From NCBI GenBank assembly GCA_947453205.1, contig CANGFT010000029.1, positions 1 through 49,770 on the forward strand: a stretch of 49,770 nt of DNA, given 5' to 3'. Under the pieces are notes generated by a model. It saw nothing but the letters and a program-made list of their open reading frames with translations, was not told the origin of the DNA and ran no database searches. Each line of letters opens with the position of its first letter. The stretch's first letter is position 1. A program made the translations under genes and the position numbers. Positions 27,568 to 37,831 of this stretch are shown here, one piece after another. This stretch comes from Beijerinckiaceae bacterium. Lineage in GTDB: Bacteria; Pseudomonadota; Alphaproteobacteria; Rhizobiales; Beijerinckiaceae.

Positions 27568-29598
27568 TCAATTCCGGTCATTGAAATGATCGTAGACGAG
27601 TTTGGCCGTCGCCGCATTGATGCCGGGGACTTTCTCAAGATCGCCGAGCCCCGCGCGCGAAATCGCCTTGGCGGTGCCGAAGGCGTTGAGCAGGGCGCGC
27701 TTGCGGGCGGGGCCGACGCCCGCGATCTCGTCGAGCGGGCTCTTTGTGAAATCCTTCTTGCGCCGCGCCCGATGGGTTCCGATGGCGAAGCGATGGGCCT
27801 CATCGCGCAGGCGCTGGACGAAATAGAGCGCGGGATCGCGCGGGGGCAGGCGGAAGGGGGCGCGGCCCTCCACGAAGAAGGTCTCGCGCCCGGCGTCGCG
27901 ATCGACGCCCTTGGCGATGGAGATCAGCGACACCCCCTCGACGCCAAGCTCGCTGAAAATCTCGCGCGCCGCCGCGAACTGCCCCGCCCCGCCGTCGATC
28001 ACCACGAGGTCAGGCCGGGAGGGGAAGGCGTCGGCGTCCCCGGGCGCAGCGCTCGCCGCCTGCTGCTCATCCTTGAGCAGGCGGGAGAAGCGGCGGCGCA
28101 GAACCTCGCGCATCATGCCGAAGTCGTCGCCGGGGGTCACGTCTTCCGACTTGATGTTGAAGGTGCGGTAATGGGCCTTCATGAAGCCGCCGGGTCCGGC
28201 GACGATCATGCCGCCCACAGCGTTCGAGCCCATGATGTGGGAGTTGTCATAGACCTCCACGCGGCGGATCGGACGGGCCACGCCCAGCGCCTCGCCCAGC
28301 GCCACCAGCAGCTTCTCCTGGCTCGCCGCATCCGCCAATCGGCGCGCCAGCGCCTCGCGGGCGTTCTGGGCGGCGTGGTCGACCAGCTCCTTCTTCTCGC
28401 CCCGCTGGGGCGCGGCGATCTCGACGCGATGGCCGGAGCGGATGGCGAGGGCCTGCGCCAGCACCTCGCGGTTTTCGATGTCATCGGAGAGCAGCACGAG
28501 GCGGGGCGCGGGCTTGTCGGCGTAGAACTGCGCGAGAAAGGCGTCGAGCACCTCGCCGGGCGTCAGGCTGCGGTCGGCGCGCGGGTAATAGGTGCGGTTG
28601 CCCCAGTTCTGGAACGTGCGGAAGAAGAAGACCTCTATGGCGAATTGCCCGGCCTGCTCCACGATGGCGAAGACATCGGCCTCTTCGGTGTTGCGGGGAT
28701 TGATTCCCTGCTGGCCCTGAATGGCCGAGAGGGCGGCGATGCGGTCGCGCAGGCGCGCGGCGCGCTCGAACTCCAGCGCCTCCGCCGCCTCGCCCATGTC
28801 CTGCGCCAGCCGGTCGCGCACCGCGCGGCTCTTGCCGGACAAAAAGTCCCGCGCCTCCTCCACAAATAGCGCGTAGTCCTCTTTGGAGACCTCGCCCGTG
28901 CAGGGCCCGGCGCATCGCTTGATCTGCCAGAGCAGGCAGGGCCGCGTGCGGTTCTCGTAATAGCTGTCCGTGCAGGAGCGCAGGAGAAAGGCGCGCTGCA
29001 GGGCGTTGAGGGTGCGGTTGACCGCCCAGACGCTGGCGAAGGGGCCGAAGTAGTCGCCCTTGCGGTTGCGCGCGCCGCGATGCTTGGTGAGCTGGGGCGC
29101 GTCATGGTCGCCCGTCAGCAGGATGTAGGGAAAGGACTTGTCGTCGCGCAGCAGCACATTGAAGCGCGGCTTCATCTGCTTGATGTAGTTCGCCTCCAGC
29201 AACAGCGCCTCGGTCTCCGTGCTGGTCGAGACGAAGAGCATGGACGCCGTGAGCGAGATCATCCGCGCGATGCGGTTGGAATGGCCGACGCCCCGCGCAT
29301 AGCTGGCGATGCGCTTGGCGATGCTGCGGGCCTTGCCGACATAGAGCACCTCGCCCTCGGCGCTGAGCATGCGATAGACGCCGGGGCCCTTGGGCGCGTC
29401 GCGCAGATGGGCGCGGATGACCGCCGTTCCCTTCAGGACGGCGGCGGGGGAGGCCTCCTCGCTGGTCAGGTCGAGTTCGAGCGGCGGCGCCTCCGCAAGA
29501 TCGTCCTCGGCCGACTCGTCAAGGAGCTCGGCGGGAGACAGGTCCGCCTGCGGGTCGAGGCCGGGCTGATCTGAGGGGTCGGCGGGTTTGCGCTGCAT
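27568..29598 (-). CDS. uvrC: UvrABC excinuclease subunit C
   Basis: UvrC makes both incisions around a lesion marked by UvrB. The 676-residue chain has an acidic N-terminal extension of about 60 residues, the GIY-YIG nuclease (GPGVYRML ... VLYVGKARS), a Cys-rich patch ([15 protein letters not shown]), the UvrB-binding UVR helix pair ([19 protein letters not shown]), the RNase H-like second nuclease ([26 protein letters not shown]), and a C-terminal helix-hairpin-helix pair ([24 protein letters not shown]). In many Rhizobiales it precedes pgsA-moaD-moaE; here those genes are 6.5 kb away on the other strand. An inverted repeat follows the stop (27549-27563), without a T-run. Confidence 0.96.
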   Translation of the reverse strand: MQRKPADPSDQPGLDPQADLSPAELLDESAEDDLAEAPPLELDLTSEEASPAAVLKGTAVIRAHLRDAPKGPGVYRMLSAEGEVLYVGKARSIAKRIASYARGVGHSNRIARMISLTASMLFVSTSTETEALLLEANYIKQMKPRFNVLLRDDKSFPYILLTGDHDAPQLTKHRGARNRKGDYFGPFASVWAVNRTLNALQRAFLLRSCTDSYYENRTRPCLLWQIKRCAGPCTGEVSKEDYALFVEEARDFLSGKSRAVRDRLAQDMGEAAEALEFERAARLRDRIAALSAIQGQQGINPRNTEEADVFAIVEQAGQFAIEVFFFRTFQNWGNRTYYPRADRSLTPGEVLDAFLAQFYADKPAPRLVLLSDDIENREVLAQALAIRSGHRVEIAAPQRGEKKELVDHAAQNAREALARRLADAASQEKLLVALGEALGVARPIRRVEVYDNSHIMGSNAVGGMIVAGPGGFMKAHYRTFNIKSEDVTPGDDFGMMREVLRRRFSRLLKDEQQAASAAPGDADAFPSRPDLVVIDGGAGQFAAAREIFSELGVEGVSLISIAKGVDRDAGRETFFVEGRAPFRLPPRDPALYFVQRLRDEAHRFAIGTHRARRKKDFTKSPLDEIAGVGPARKRALLNAFGTAKAISRAGLGDLEKVPGINAATAKLVYDHFNDRN

Positions 29599-29749
29599 GA
29601 GCGAGATTTAGACGAGCCCCCGCAGGATGCAATGGCCACGCGCGGCGGGCCACGTTCACCAAGCCGGGAGCTAAGTCTGGACCCGATCTTCATAAACCGT
29701 TAACGCTTCTTGCGACCCGTGTGGACGCCCCCGGGCGAAAAGGAGCCTC

Positions 29750-30313
29750 ATGACGTCTGGCGCCAAGCTGACCCGCCGCCTGCCGGATTTCCGGCTCGTG
29801 GCGCGCATTCTGGCCGCAAGCCTCGCCTTGAGCCTCGCCATTCCCCTGGCGGGCTGCGTGGAGCAGGCCGCAGAGCTGGACGCCAGCGCCGGGGCGCCCG
29901 CCTCCGCTCAGGCGCGCGCCCAGACCGCCCCCCGCGCCACGACAGCGGCCTTCACGCGGCTCGAAGGCGCGCCCCAGCCCGTGATCGACCGCTTCATCCG
30001 CAGCCTCGCCGCTGAGGCCAAGGGCCACGACATCACGCCCGTGGAGCCCGAGGCCGCGAAATATCTCGTCCACGGCTATTTGAGCGCTTCAAAGACCACC
30101 AATGGCGCGACGCTCGGCTATGTCTGGGACGTCTTCGACAGCCGCAAGGCGCGCATCCAGCGCATCGAGGACCGGATCGCCGTGCAAGGCTCCGGCGCCG
30201 ACCCTTGGACTCTGGCCGACGACAAGGCGCTGGGCCAGCTTGCGGCCAAAAGCGCGGAAGACCTCGCCGCCGTGCTCTCCGCCATGCCGGACGCGGGCGC
30301 AGGCGCGCGCTGA
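29750..30313 (+). CDS. Putative lipoprotein
   Basis: This 187-residue protein has a signal segment (LVARILAASLALSLAIP) ending in the lipobox LAGC, so C36 would become the lipidated N-terminus. An Ala-rich, low-complexity linker follows, then a small folded domain (HDITPVEPEAAKYLVHGYLS, then TLGYVWDVFDSRKARIQRIE). No named domain is recognised. It lies alone between uvrC (divergent) and prs (125 bp downstream). The ATG at 29750 follows AAAAGGAG closely. Confidence 0.75.
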   Translation: MTSGAKLTRRLPDFRLVARILAASLALSLAIPLAGCVEQAAELDASAGAPASAQARAQTAPRATTAAFTRLEGAPQPVIDRFIRSLAAEAKGHDITPVEPEAAKYLVHGYLSASKTTNGATLGYVWDVFDSRKARIQRIEDRIAVQGSGADPWTLADDKALGQLAAKSAEDLAAVLSAMPDAGAGAR

Positions 30314-30437
30314 TCCCGCGGTCATCCCAGCAAGTTATCCCAAGGGCGGCGACTTCACATCTGCGTCATATTGTTTGGACGCCGCAACCTTGCTAAGAGG
30401 CGCGCGCGTGTGTTTTTAAGCTCCCGGGGGTTGTCAT

Positions 30438-31382
<945 letters not shown>

Positions 31383-31439
31383 GGCTTCTCATCCCACCGC
31401 CCTGTTGCCTGCGAGGCCCAAGGCGGTTATAGAGCCCCC

Positions 31440-31485
31440 GACCCGCCCGTTTCCGACACCCCTGGAGGCGTGGGCGGGTTTTCTC
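31440..31485 (+). terminator. Intrinsic terminator/attenuator between prs and rplY
   Basis: ACCCGCCC (31441-31448) pairs with GGGCGGGT (31472-31479), with G-T wobbles extending both ends. A 23-base loop lies between, and TTTTCTC follows. This looks like a Rho-independent terminator after prs. It ends only 17 bp before the rplY ATG, so it could instead work as a leader attenuator for rplY. Confidence 0.7.
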
Positions 31486-31501
31486 ATGAAAGGACACCGA
31501 A

Positions 31502-32128
31502 ATGGCCGAGACCAAGACTCTCGCGGCCGCGGTGCGCAGTGGAAGCGGCAAGGGGGCCGCCCGCAGCGTTCGCCGTGAAGGCCGCATTCCTGCCGTCATT
31601 TATGGCGGCGGCGAAGCGCCCGAGACCATCACGCTCGATTACCGCGAGCTGAACAAGCTCATCTACGCTGGTCACTTCCTGACCACGATCTTCGACATCG
31701 ACATCGACGGCCGCAAGGAGCGCGTCATTCCGCGCGACTACCAGCTCGACGTCGTGCGCGACACCCCCATGCACATCGACTTCCTGCGCCTGCGCGCGGG
31801 CTCGAGCCTGCGCATCGACGTGCCCCTGCACTTCATCAACCAGGACATCTGCCCCGGCGTGAAGAAGGGCGGCTCGCTGAACATCGTGCTGCATTCGGTC
31901 GAGATGCGCGTCCCCGCGGACAACATCCCCGAGGCGATCACGATCGATCTGGCCAAGGCCGACATCAACGACTCCGTCTACCTGTCCACCGTGGCGCTGC
32001 CCGAGGGCTGCAAGCCCATGGTTCGCGGCAAGGGCGATGTGACCCTGGCGAACATCACGCCCCCGGTCGTCGTCGAGGAGGCGCCTGCCGCCGCCGCCGC
32101 GCCCGCCAAGGGCAAGGGCAAGAAGTAA
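31502..32128 (+). CDS. rplY: Ribosomal protein bL25, Ctc long form
   Basis: This binds 5S rRNA in the large subunit. The 208-residue length marks the Ctc form: an N-terminal L25 domain ([20 protein letters not shown] near residue 15) and a C-terminal beta domain ([20 protein letters not shown]), ending in an Ala/Lys-rich tail. The ATG at 31502 has AAGGAC nine bases upstream, just after the hairpin. It is followed by pth, the usual order rplY-pth-ychF. Confidence 0.96.
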   Translation: MAETKTLAAAVRSGSGKGAARSVRREGRIPAVIYGGGEAPETITLDYRELNKLIYAGHFLTTIFDIDIDGRKERVIPRDYQLDVVRDTPMHIDFLRLRAGSSLRIDVPLHFINQDICPGVKKGGSLNIVLHSVEMRVPADNIPEAITIDLAKADINDSVYLSTVALPEGCKPMVRGKGDVTLANITPPVVVEEAPAAAAAPAKGKGKK

Positions 32129-32136
32129 GCCGATCC

Positions 32137-32164
32137 CGCTCCCGCCCCAATCCGGGCGGGAGCG
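32137..32164 (+). repeat. 11-bp perfect hairpin between rplY and pth
   Basis: CGCTCCCGCCC (32137-32147) and GGGCGGGAGCG (32154-32164) form a perfect GC-rich stem with a 6-base loop. No T-run follows, so it is more likely to modulate readthrough or protect mRNA ends than to be a classical terminator. Confidence 0.7.
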
Positions 32165-32182
32165 ACCCACGCGGATATGCCC

Positions 32183-32773
32183 ATGCTCCTGTTCGTCGGC
32201 CTCGGCAATCCCGGCAAAGCCTATGCAGGCAATCGTCACAACATCGGCTTCATGGCCCTCGACGAGATCGCCCGCCTGGCCAATTTCCCGCCCTTCCGCG
32301 CCCGCTTTCAGGGCCTCGCCAGCGAGGGCGCCATCGGCGCTGAGCGCGTGATCCTGCTGAAGCCCGCGACCTATATGAACGAGTCGGGCCGCGCGGTCGG
32401 GGAAGCCGCCAAATTCTACAAGATCGCCCTTGGCGACATAGCCGTCTTCCACGACGAGCTCGACCTTGCGCCCGGCAAGCTGCGGGTGAAGGTCGGCGGC
32501 GGCAATGCGGGCCATAATGGCCTGCGCTCCATCACCGCCCATCTGGGCAACGACTACAAGCGCGTGCGCCTCGGCATCGGCCATCCCGGCGACAAGGCGC
32601 TGGTCCACAACCATGTGCTGAGCGATTTCTCCAAGGCCGAACAGCAGGGCTGGGTCAGCGCGCTTTGCGAGGCTGTCGCCCGCAACGCCGAGCTTCTGGC
32701 GAAGGGCGATGACGCGGGCTTCCAGAACAAGACCCACCTCGCCATGGCGGCGGCAGGGTTCAATTCGGCCTGA
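32183..32773 (+). CDS. pth: Peptidyl-tRNA hydrolase
   Basis: Pth recycles peptidyl-tRNA dropped by ribosomes. Active-site residues are all present: N9 in GLGNPG, catalytic H19 in NRHNIGF, the Asn of TYMNESG, the Asp of FHDELDL, and the Asn of [12 protein letters not shown] prefer the ATG at 32183 (196 residues), because GGA lies seven bases upstream and [11 protein letters not shown] is the usual N-terminus. The ATG at 32177 adds two residues but sits on the Shine-Dalgarno sequence. Confidence 0.96.
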   Translation: MLLFVGLGNPGKAYAGNRHNIGFMALDEIARLANFPPFRARFQGLASEGAIGAERVILLKPATYMNESGRAVGEAAKFYKIALGDIAVFHDELDLAPGKLRVKVGGGNAGHNGLRSITAHLGNDYKRVRLGIGHPGDKALVHNHVLSDFSKAEQQGWVSALCEAVARNAELLAKGDDAGFQNKTHLAMAAAGFNSA

Positions 32774-32824
32774 AGCGCGAATCGGTTAAGCTGCCGAAAG
32801 GGCCGACACCAAGCGAGGCGAGCG

Positions 32825-33316
32825 ATGTGGCCATTCGGAAAAAGCACGATTTCGGCGCCCGCCGCGACGGCGGAGTTCTACGACAAGATCGCCTCGGCTT
32901 TCGAAGCGCATTACCCCGAGATCCTCAGCACGTTTCACGCGGCCTATGACGACCGTTGCCCGGCCGACGAGGAAATCTACATGGAGGTCATGCCCGCCGT
33001 CTGGGCGCTGGGCATCGAACCCGTTCAGAACATCTGGGGCGAGGACAAGTTCAAGCGGGTGCGCTCGGAGATGATCGCGAAAATAAGCCAGTCCCACGCG
33101 CCGATGGTCGATTTTCTGCTGGAGCGTTTTCTCCAGCACACGAAACTGCTGCGCGAAGGCCTGCTGAACGGCAGCGCGACCTATAATTCAGACCATATCA
33201 TCCGCCAGTTGGGCCTGCGCCCCCAGCCCATGACCTCGATCAAGCTGGCCTCGCAACTCGCCATGCTCGTCCTGCCCTACTGGAAAGAGCTCGATCAGAA
33301 ATACAACTTTGTCTAG
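32825..33316 (+). CDS. Hypothetical protein between pth and ychF
   Basis: This 163-residue protein is not recognised. It begins [12 protein letters not shown], is soluble and apparently mostly helical, and is rich in aromatic and charged residues ([40 protein letters not shown]). It ends KYNFV. No signal peptide or membrane span is seen. It lies 51 bp after pth and its TAG overlaps the stop of the convergent ychJ gene within CTAG. Confidence 0.65.
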   Translation: MWPFGKSTISAPAATAEFYDKIASAFEAHYPEILSTFHAAYDDRCPADEEIYMEVMPAVWALGIEPVQNIWGEDKFKRVRSEMIAKISQSHAPMVDFLLERFLQHTKLLREGLLNGSATYNSDHIIRQLGLRPQPMTSIKLASQLAMLVLPYWKELDQKYNFV

Positions 33317-33828
33317 GCCGCCGCTCCGCAGCATTTCTTGAATTTCTTGCCGCTGCCGCAGGTGCAGGGGTCGTTGCGGCCGACCTGAAGGCCCTTGACC
33401 ACAGTCTTGCCCTTGGGCTTGCCGCCCTCGAGGAAATACCAGCGCTGGCCAGCCTCGTCGAAACGGAAGGTGGAGCGCTCGTAATGGGCCTCGCGCTTGC
33501 CGCCGCGCGCAAAATGGGCGGTGAACTCGACAATGCCCGTCTTGTCGCCGGGCTTGCCGTCCACGGTCTCCACGATGTCGAGGCCGAGCCATTCGGATTC
33601 GCGCGACCATGCCTCAAGCGAGCCGCGCTCCATGTCGTTGCGCGACTCGGGGGCGACGGTGTCCATGAGATAATCGATCGCGCCGACGGCGAAGGCGCTG
33701 TAGCGCGCGCGCATCAGGGCCTCGGGCGAGGGCGCCTGAGCGCGCCCCTCGATATAGGGCTGGCAGCACTCGGCGTAGGAGCGCTTGGCGGGCGCCGACT
33801 TGCGGCAGGGGCAGATGTTCATATCCAT
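33313..33828 (-). CDS. ychJ: YchJ family SEC-C motif protein
   Basis: The 171-residue protein has a SEC-C-like zinc motif at each end: [17 protein letters not shown] near the N-terminus and [15 protein letters not shown] at the C-terminus. Between them lies the YchJ NTF2-like domain ([35 protein letters not shown]). SEC-C motifs bind zinc and often mediate contact with SecB or ribosomes; the function of YchJ is unknown. The start is placed at the ATG at 33828 (MDMNICPC), with only weak ribosome-binding support; the ATG at 33822 is an alternative. Confidence 0.88.
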   Translation of the reverse strand: MDMNICPCRKSAPAKRSYAECCQPYIEGRAQAPSPEALMRARYSAFAVGAIDYLMDTVAPESRNDMERGSLEAWSRESEWLGLDIVETVDGKPGDKTGIVEFTAHFARGGKREAHYERSTFRFDEAGQRWYFLEGGKPKGKTVVKGLQVGRNDPCTCGSGKKFKKCCGAAA

Positions 33829-33973
33829 GCGCGCACTTAGCCTGTCCGGGGGCGGCTGGGCAAGAGGGCGAACGACAGGGGCGGAAACGCGCAAGCCCTT
33901 GCCTTTTCCCGCCCATGGCTCCATTACCACCGCCAACGGCGCGCGGCGCCCTTTCCAGACACATGGACGCATC

Positions 33974-35071
33974 ATGGGCTTCAAATGCGGCATCGTCGGC
34001 CTGCCGAACGTCGGCAAGTCGACCCTCTTCAACGCGCTGACCCAGACGGCGGCTGCGCAGGCGGCGAATTATCCGTTCTGCACCATCGAGCCGAACGTGG
34101 GCGACGTGGCCGTGCCCGACGCGCGCCTTGAGGCGCTGGCCGCCATCGCCGGCTCGAAAGAGATCATCCCCACCCGCCTCACCTTCGTCGACATCGCCGG
34201 CCTCGTGCGCGGCGCCTCCAAGGGCGAGGGCCTCGGCAACCAGTTCCTCGCCAATATCCGGGAATGCGACGCCATCGCCCATGTGGTGCGCTGCTTCGAG
34301 GACTCGGACATCACCCATGTCGAGGGCAAGATCGACCCGATCGACGACATCGAGACCATCGAGACCGAGCTGATGCTGGCCGATCTCGAGAGCCTCGAAA
34401 AGCGCATCGTGCCCCTCGAAAAGAAAGCCAAGGGCGGCGACAAGGAGGCCAAGGAGCTCTTCGACCTCATGACGCGCTGCCTCGCGCCGCTGCGCGAGGG
34501 CAAGCCCGCCCGCATGGCGCAGGTCAGCGCCGACGAGCGCAAGGCCTTCGCGGGCCTTGGGCTGCTGTCGTCGAAGCCCGTGCTCTATGTCTGCAATGTC
34601 GAGGAGAGCGCAGCCGATCAGGGCAACGCCTTTTCAGAAAAGGTGAAGGCCCGCGCCGCGAGCGAAGGCGCCGTGGCCGTGGTCGTCTCCGCCAAGATCG
34701 AGAGCGAGATCGCGGTGCTGCCGCTCGAAGACCAGAAGGATTATCTCGACGCCGTCGGCCTCGCCGAGCCCGGCCTCAACCGCGTGATCCGCGCGGGCTA
34801 TGACCTGCTGCATCTCGTGACCTATTTCACCGTCGGCCCGAAAGAGGCCCGCGCCTGGACCATCGAGAAGGGCACACGCGCCCCGGCTGCGGCGGGCGTC
34901 ATCCACACGGATTTCGAGAAGGGCTTCATCCGCTCCGAAACCATCGCCTATGACGACTATGTCGCCAACAAGGGCGAGACGGGCGCGCGCGAGGCTGGCA
35001 AGTTCCGCCTCGAAGGCAAGGACTATGTGGTGCAGGACGGCGATGTCCTGCATTTCCGCTTCGCCAACTGA
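33974..35071 (+). CDS. ychF: Redox-regulated ATPase YchF (Obg family)
   Basis: YchF is a universally conserved Obg-type P-loop protein that prefers ATP and associates with ribosomes. At 365 residues it is full length. The G1 loop GLPNVGKST is at residues 8-16, G3 is DIAGLV, and the G4 motif is NVEE in place of NKxD, the change linked to ATP preference. A coiled-coil region and the C-terminal TGS domain follow ([20 protein letters not shown]; ending DVLHFRF). The ATG at 33974 yields the usual N-terminus MGFKCGIVG. Confidence 0.97.
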   Translation: MGFKCGIVGLPNVGKSTLFNALTQTAAAQAANYPFCTIEPNVGDVAVPDARLEALAAIAGSKEIIPTRLTFVDIAGLVRGASKGEGLGNQFLANIRECDAIAHVVRCFEDSDITHVEGKIDPIDDIETIETELMLADLESLEKRIVPLEKKAKGGDKEAKELFDLMTRCLAPLREGKPARMAQVSADERKAFAGLGLLSSKPVLYVCNVEESAADQGNAFSEKVKARAASEGAVAVVVSAKIESEIAVLPLEDQKDYLDAVGLAEPGLNRVIRAGYDLLHLVTYFTVGPKEARAWTIEKGTRAPAAAGVIHTDFEKGFIRSETIAYDDYVANKGETGAREAGKFRLEGKDYVVQDGDVLHFRFAN

Positions 35072-35135
35072 CGCGGCTTTCGAAAAGCGAGGGAATAGGG
35101 CATTGTCCTTCCGAACCATTGGAGGGAAGGCCCTG

Positions 35136-36098
35136 ATGCGTCCGCTCAACAAAGCTCTGGCGGCCCTCGCGCTGCTCATTTCCAGCCCCGCGCTCGCGCA
35201 GACCTGGCCCGAGCGGTCCATTCGCCTCGTGGTCCCCTTCCCCGCTGGCGGGCCGACGGACATCATCGCCCGCGTCGTCGGACAGGCCATGACCGATGCG
35301 CTCGGCCAGCCCGTGGTGATCGACAATCGCGGCGGGGCTGGCGGCGTCACCGGGACCGATCAGGTCGCCAAAGCGGCGCCGGACGGCTACACGCTGGCGC
35401 TGTCGAGCGCGGGCGCTCTTTCCATCTCGCCGTCGCTCCAGCGCATGCCCTACAATTCCACAAAAGACCTCGCGCCGATCACCCTCGTCGCCAAGGTGCC
35501 GGAGCTGCTGGTCGTGCCCGCCGCCTCCCCCGCCGGGACGCTTGAGGACTTCGTCGCGGCGGCCAAAGCGAAGCCCGGCGCCTTCAACTTCGCCTCCACT
35601 GGGCCGGGCGGCATGCCGCATCTGGCGGCCGAGCTCCTGAAGGCCATCGCAAAGATCGACATGGTTCATGTGCCCTACAGCGGCGCGGCCCCCGCCGTGA
35701 CCGACCTTCTGGGCGCGCGGACCGAAATGATGTTCGCGGACATCCCCGTCCTGCTGCCCCATGTGAAGGCCGGAACCCTGCGGGCGCTTGCGGTCGGCAG
35801 CGCCGCGCGCGTCCCGATGCTGCCGGATGTGCCGACCACCGCCGAAAAGGGCCTGCCTGCGGTGGAGGCCGAGAACTGGTACGGGATCGTCGCGCCCGGC
35901 GCCACGCCGCCCGCCATCGTCGCCAAGCTCAACGCCACCATCGTCGCGGCCCTGCGCTCGGCGGAGGTGCGCGACAAGCTCGTGCCCATCGGCGCCATTC
36001 TGGTTGGCGACACGCCCGAGGCCTTCAGCGCCTACATCCTTTCGGAAGAAAAGAAGTGGGCCGAGGTGGTGCGCGTCTCCGGCGCCAAACTTGAGTAA
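35136..36098 (+). CDS. Tripartite tricarboxylate transporter-type (TctC/Bug) substrate-binding protein
   Basis: This 320-residue secreted protein has a signal peptide (LNKALAALALLISSPALA-QT) and the Bug fold: WPERSIRLVVPFPAGGPTDI, GQPVVIDNRGGAGGVTGTDQ, and VPYSGAAPAVTDLLGARTEM. It probably binds a carboxylated compound; the ligand is not predictable. The ATG at 35136 follows GGAGGGAAGG. The membrane partners TctA and TctB are not nearby, as is common for this expanded family. It is 64 bp after ychF. Confidence 0.9.
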   Translation: MRPLNKALAALALLISSPALAQTWPERSIRLVVPFPAGGPTDIIARVVGQAMTDALGQPVVIDNRGGAGGVTGTDQVAKAAPDGYTLALSSAGALSISPSLQRMPYNSTKDLAPITLVAKVPELLVVPAASPAGTLEDFVAAAKAKPGAFNFASTGPGGMPHLAAELLKAIAKIDMVHVPYSGAAPAVTDLLGARTEMMFADIPVLLPHVKAGTLRALAVGSAARVPMLPDVPTTAEKGLPAVEAENWYGIVAPGATPPAIVAKLNATIVAALRSAEVRDKLVPIGAILVGDTPEAFSAYILSEEKKWAEVVRVSGAKLE

Positions 36099-36148
36099 CC
36101 TTTTTAGGCGAGAGTGAAGACGAAGCCGCAACCCCGCTCCTTTCGGCG

Positions 36149-36736
36149 ATGGCCATGTCGATGTCGAGAACCAATGCACGCTGGGCCCTCCCGAACCTCC
36201 TGACCTATGGCCGGGTGGTGGCTGTCCCTATCGTGGTCGGCCTGATGTTCTGGCCCGAGGAGCACTGGATGCGCTGGACGGCGCTGGGGATCTACGCCGT
36301 CGCCGCCATCACCGACTTCTTCGACGGCTATCTCGCCCGCGTGCTGTCACAGCAATCGGCCCTGGGGCGCATGCTCGACCCCATCGCCGACAAGCTGCTG
36401 GTCTCGGCCTGCCTGATGATGCTGGTGGCCAATCGTGACATCGCCGGCTTCTCCATCTGGGCCGCCATGGTGATCCTGTGCCGCGAGATCCTGGTTTCGG
36501 GCATGCGCGAGTTTCTCGCCGAACTGCATGTCGGCCTGCCCGTCTCGACCGTGGCGAAATGGAAGACCACCGTGCAGCTTCTGTCGCTGGGGTTTCTGAT
36601 CGTCGGTCCGGCGGGCGAAAAGGTTCTGCCGGGCAACATCATGATCGGCACGACGCTGCTCTGGATGGCCGCCGTCCTCACGCTCTACACCGGCTGGGAC
36701 TATATGAGGGCCGGCATGAAATACGTCGAGGATTGA
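36149..36736 (+). CDS. pgsA: CDP-diacylglycerol-glycerol-3-phosphate 3-phosphatidyltransferase
   Basis: PgsA makes phosphatidylglycerol phosphate, the precursor of phosphatidylglycerol that Lgt uses. The 195-residue membrane protein has the CDP-alcohol phosphotransferase signature D-x2-DG-x2-AR-x8-G-x3-D-x3-D in DFFDGYLARVLSQQ followed by SALGRMLDPIADK. Several membrane spans surround it. Three in-frame ATGs (36149, 36155, 36161) compete and none has a clear ribosome-binding site. It heads pgsA-moaD-moaE. Confidence 0.94.
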   Translation: MAMSMSRTNARWALPNLLTYGRVVAVPIVVGLMFWPEEHWMRWTALGIYAVAAITDFFDGYLARVLSQQSALGRMLDPIADKLLVSACLMMLVANRDIAGFSIWAAMVILCREILVSGMREFLAELHVGLPVSTVAKWKTTVQLLSLGFLIVGPAGEKVLPGNIMIGTTLLWMAAVLTLYTGWDYMRAGMKYVED

Positions 36737-36738
36737 GC

Positions 36739-36990
36739 ATGAAGGCCGTTTACTTCGCATGGGTGCGCGAGCGCATCGGCAAGACCGAGGAAGAGATCGC
36801 CCCGCCCGCCGAGGTGCGCACCGCAGGCGACCTCATCGCCTGGCTCAGCGCGCAGGGCGAGGAATACGCCTACGCCTTCGAAAACCCGAAGGTGATCCGC
36901 GTGGCGCTCGACCGCGCCCATGTGAAGCATGACGCCCCCCTCGGGGATGCGCGCGAGGCGGCCTTCTTTCCGCCCATGACCGGGGGCTGA
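36739..36990 (+). CDS. moaD: Molybdopterin synthase sulfur carrier subunit MoaD
   Basis: This 83-residue ubiquitin-like protein ends in the required Gly-Gly (FPPMTGG), which is thiocarboxylated to carry sulfur for molybdopterin. It starts 2 bp after pgsA with GAGGA six bases upstream and is followed 1 bp later by moaE. Cofactor made with MoaE would serve MsrP in this window. Confidence 0.95.
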   Translation: MKAVYFAWVRERIGKTEEEIAPPAEVRTAGDLIAWLSAQGEEYAYAFENPKVIRVALDRAHVKHDAPLGDAREAAFFPPMTGG

Positions 36991-36991
36991 C

Positions 36992-37450
36992 GTGATCCCC
37001 ACCATCCGCGTGCAGGCGCAGGATTTCGACGCCGCGCAAGAGGCCGCAAGGCTCACGCAGGGCCGCGCCGACATCGGGGCGGTCGTGACCTTCACCGGCC
37101 TTTGCCGGGACGAGGGCGGGCGCCTCGCCGCGCTGGAGCTTGAGCACTATCCCGGCATGGCCGAGGAGGAGATCAGCCGCGTGGCCGCGCAGGCCGTCGA
37201 GCGTTGGCCCCTTCAGGGCGTCACGGTGATCCACCGCTTCGGCAAGATCGCGCCGGGCGCGCAGATCGTGCTGGTCGTGACCGCCTCCAGCCACCGCGTG
37301 GCGGCTTTCGAGGCGGCGACCTTCCTGATGGACTATCTGAAGACCCGCGCCCCCTTCTGGAAGAAGGAGCACCGCAAGGACGGAACCTCCGGCGACTGGG
37401 TGGCCGCGACCGAGGCGGACGATGCGGCTGCGGGGCGGTGGGATGCATAA
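36992..37450 (+). CDS. moaE: Molybdopterin synthase catalytic subunit MoaE
   Basis: MoaE adds the dithiolene sulfurs to precursor Z using MoaD. The 152-residue protein has VVTFTGLCRD, ALELEHYPGMAEEEI, the IHRFGKIAPG segment, and the C-terminal lysines in RAPFWKKEH. The start is GTG at 36992, directly after the moaD stop, giving MIPTIRVQAQDFD. Confidence 0.95.
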   Translation: MIPTIRVQAQDFDAAQEAARLTQGRADIGAVVTFTGLCRDEGGRLAALELEHYPGMAEEEISRVAAQAVERWPLQGVTVIHRFGKIAPGAQIVLVVTASSHRVAAFEAATFLMDYLKTRAPFWKKEHRKDGTSGDWVAATEADDAAAGRWDA

Positions 37451-37477
37451 GGCATAGCCGCACGCCTTGAAAGAAGA

Positions 37478-37493
37478 GTATCTTTTTTGATAC
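37478..37493. promoter_or_regulatory. Inverted repeat upstream of the antitoxin-like HTH gene
   Basis: GTATC (37478-37482) and GATAC (37489-37493) flank six T residues, 25 bp before the HTH gene ATG. Antitoxins of this type usually repress their own promoter through such a repeat, so an autoregulatory operator is inferred. The T-run also allows a short terminator for moaE to be considered. Confidence 0.5.
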
Positions 37494-37518
37494 AAAGCGG
37501 GCGAGAGGACATTTCGCC

Positions 37519-37809
37519 ATGACCGAAGAAACCAAAAGCAAGATCGGCTCCTCCTTCGACGATTTCCTCAAGGACGAAGGGATCTATGAAGAGGTCAGCG
37601 CCCGAGCCATCAAGCGCGTTCTCGCGCGTCAGCTCGATGCGCTCATGATCGATCAGAAGATCACCAAGGCGGAGCTTGCGCGACGCATGAAGACCAGCCG
37701 GGCGCAGCTGGACCGCCTGCTCGATCCGCACAACGAATCCGTCACGCTTTCAACCCTCACCCGCGCCGCCCATGCGGTAGGGCGGAATCTGCGGGTGGAG
37801 CTGGTTTGA
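37519..37809 (+). CDS. Antitoxin-like XRE/HTH regulator, orphan
   Basis: This 96-residue protein begins MTEETKSKIGSSFDDFLKDE and has a Cro/C1-type helix-turn-helix (KAELARRMKTSRAQLDRLLD, then VTLSTLTRAAHAVGRNLRVE). It resembles the antitoxin half of HigBA/RelE-type modules, in which the toxin gene normally lies just upstream. Here the preceding 68 bp separate it from moaE and the downstream gene is convergent ilvE, so no toxin is present. The ATG at 37519 has GAGGA nine to ten bases upstream. Confidence 0.82.
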   Translation: MTEETKSKIGSSFDDFLKDEGIYEEVSARAIKRVLARQLDALMIDQKITKAELARRMKTSRAQLDRLLDPHNESVTLSTLTRAAHAVGRNLRVELV

Positions 37810-37811
37810 GG

Positions 37812-37827
37812 GGCGGCCTGCGCCGCC
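37812..37827. terminator. Hairpin between convergent HTH gene and ilvE
   Basis: GGCGGC and GCCGCC form a perfect 6-bp stem with a 4-base loop in the 22-bp gap between the two stop codons. There is no T-run on either strand, so termination efficiency is doubtful. Confidence 0.35.
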
Positions 37828-37831
37828 AGCC

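Noticed and set aside
26391-27584. A 397-codon open frame antisense to the AbrB-family gene
   Set aside because: Product is extremely rich in His, Asp, Glu and Arg, typical of a membrane protein read on the opposite strand.
27553-28869. A 438-codon open frame antisense to uvrC
   Set aside because: No domain or ribosome-binding site; uvrC motifs on the other strand are complete.
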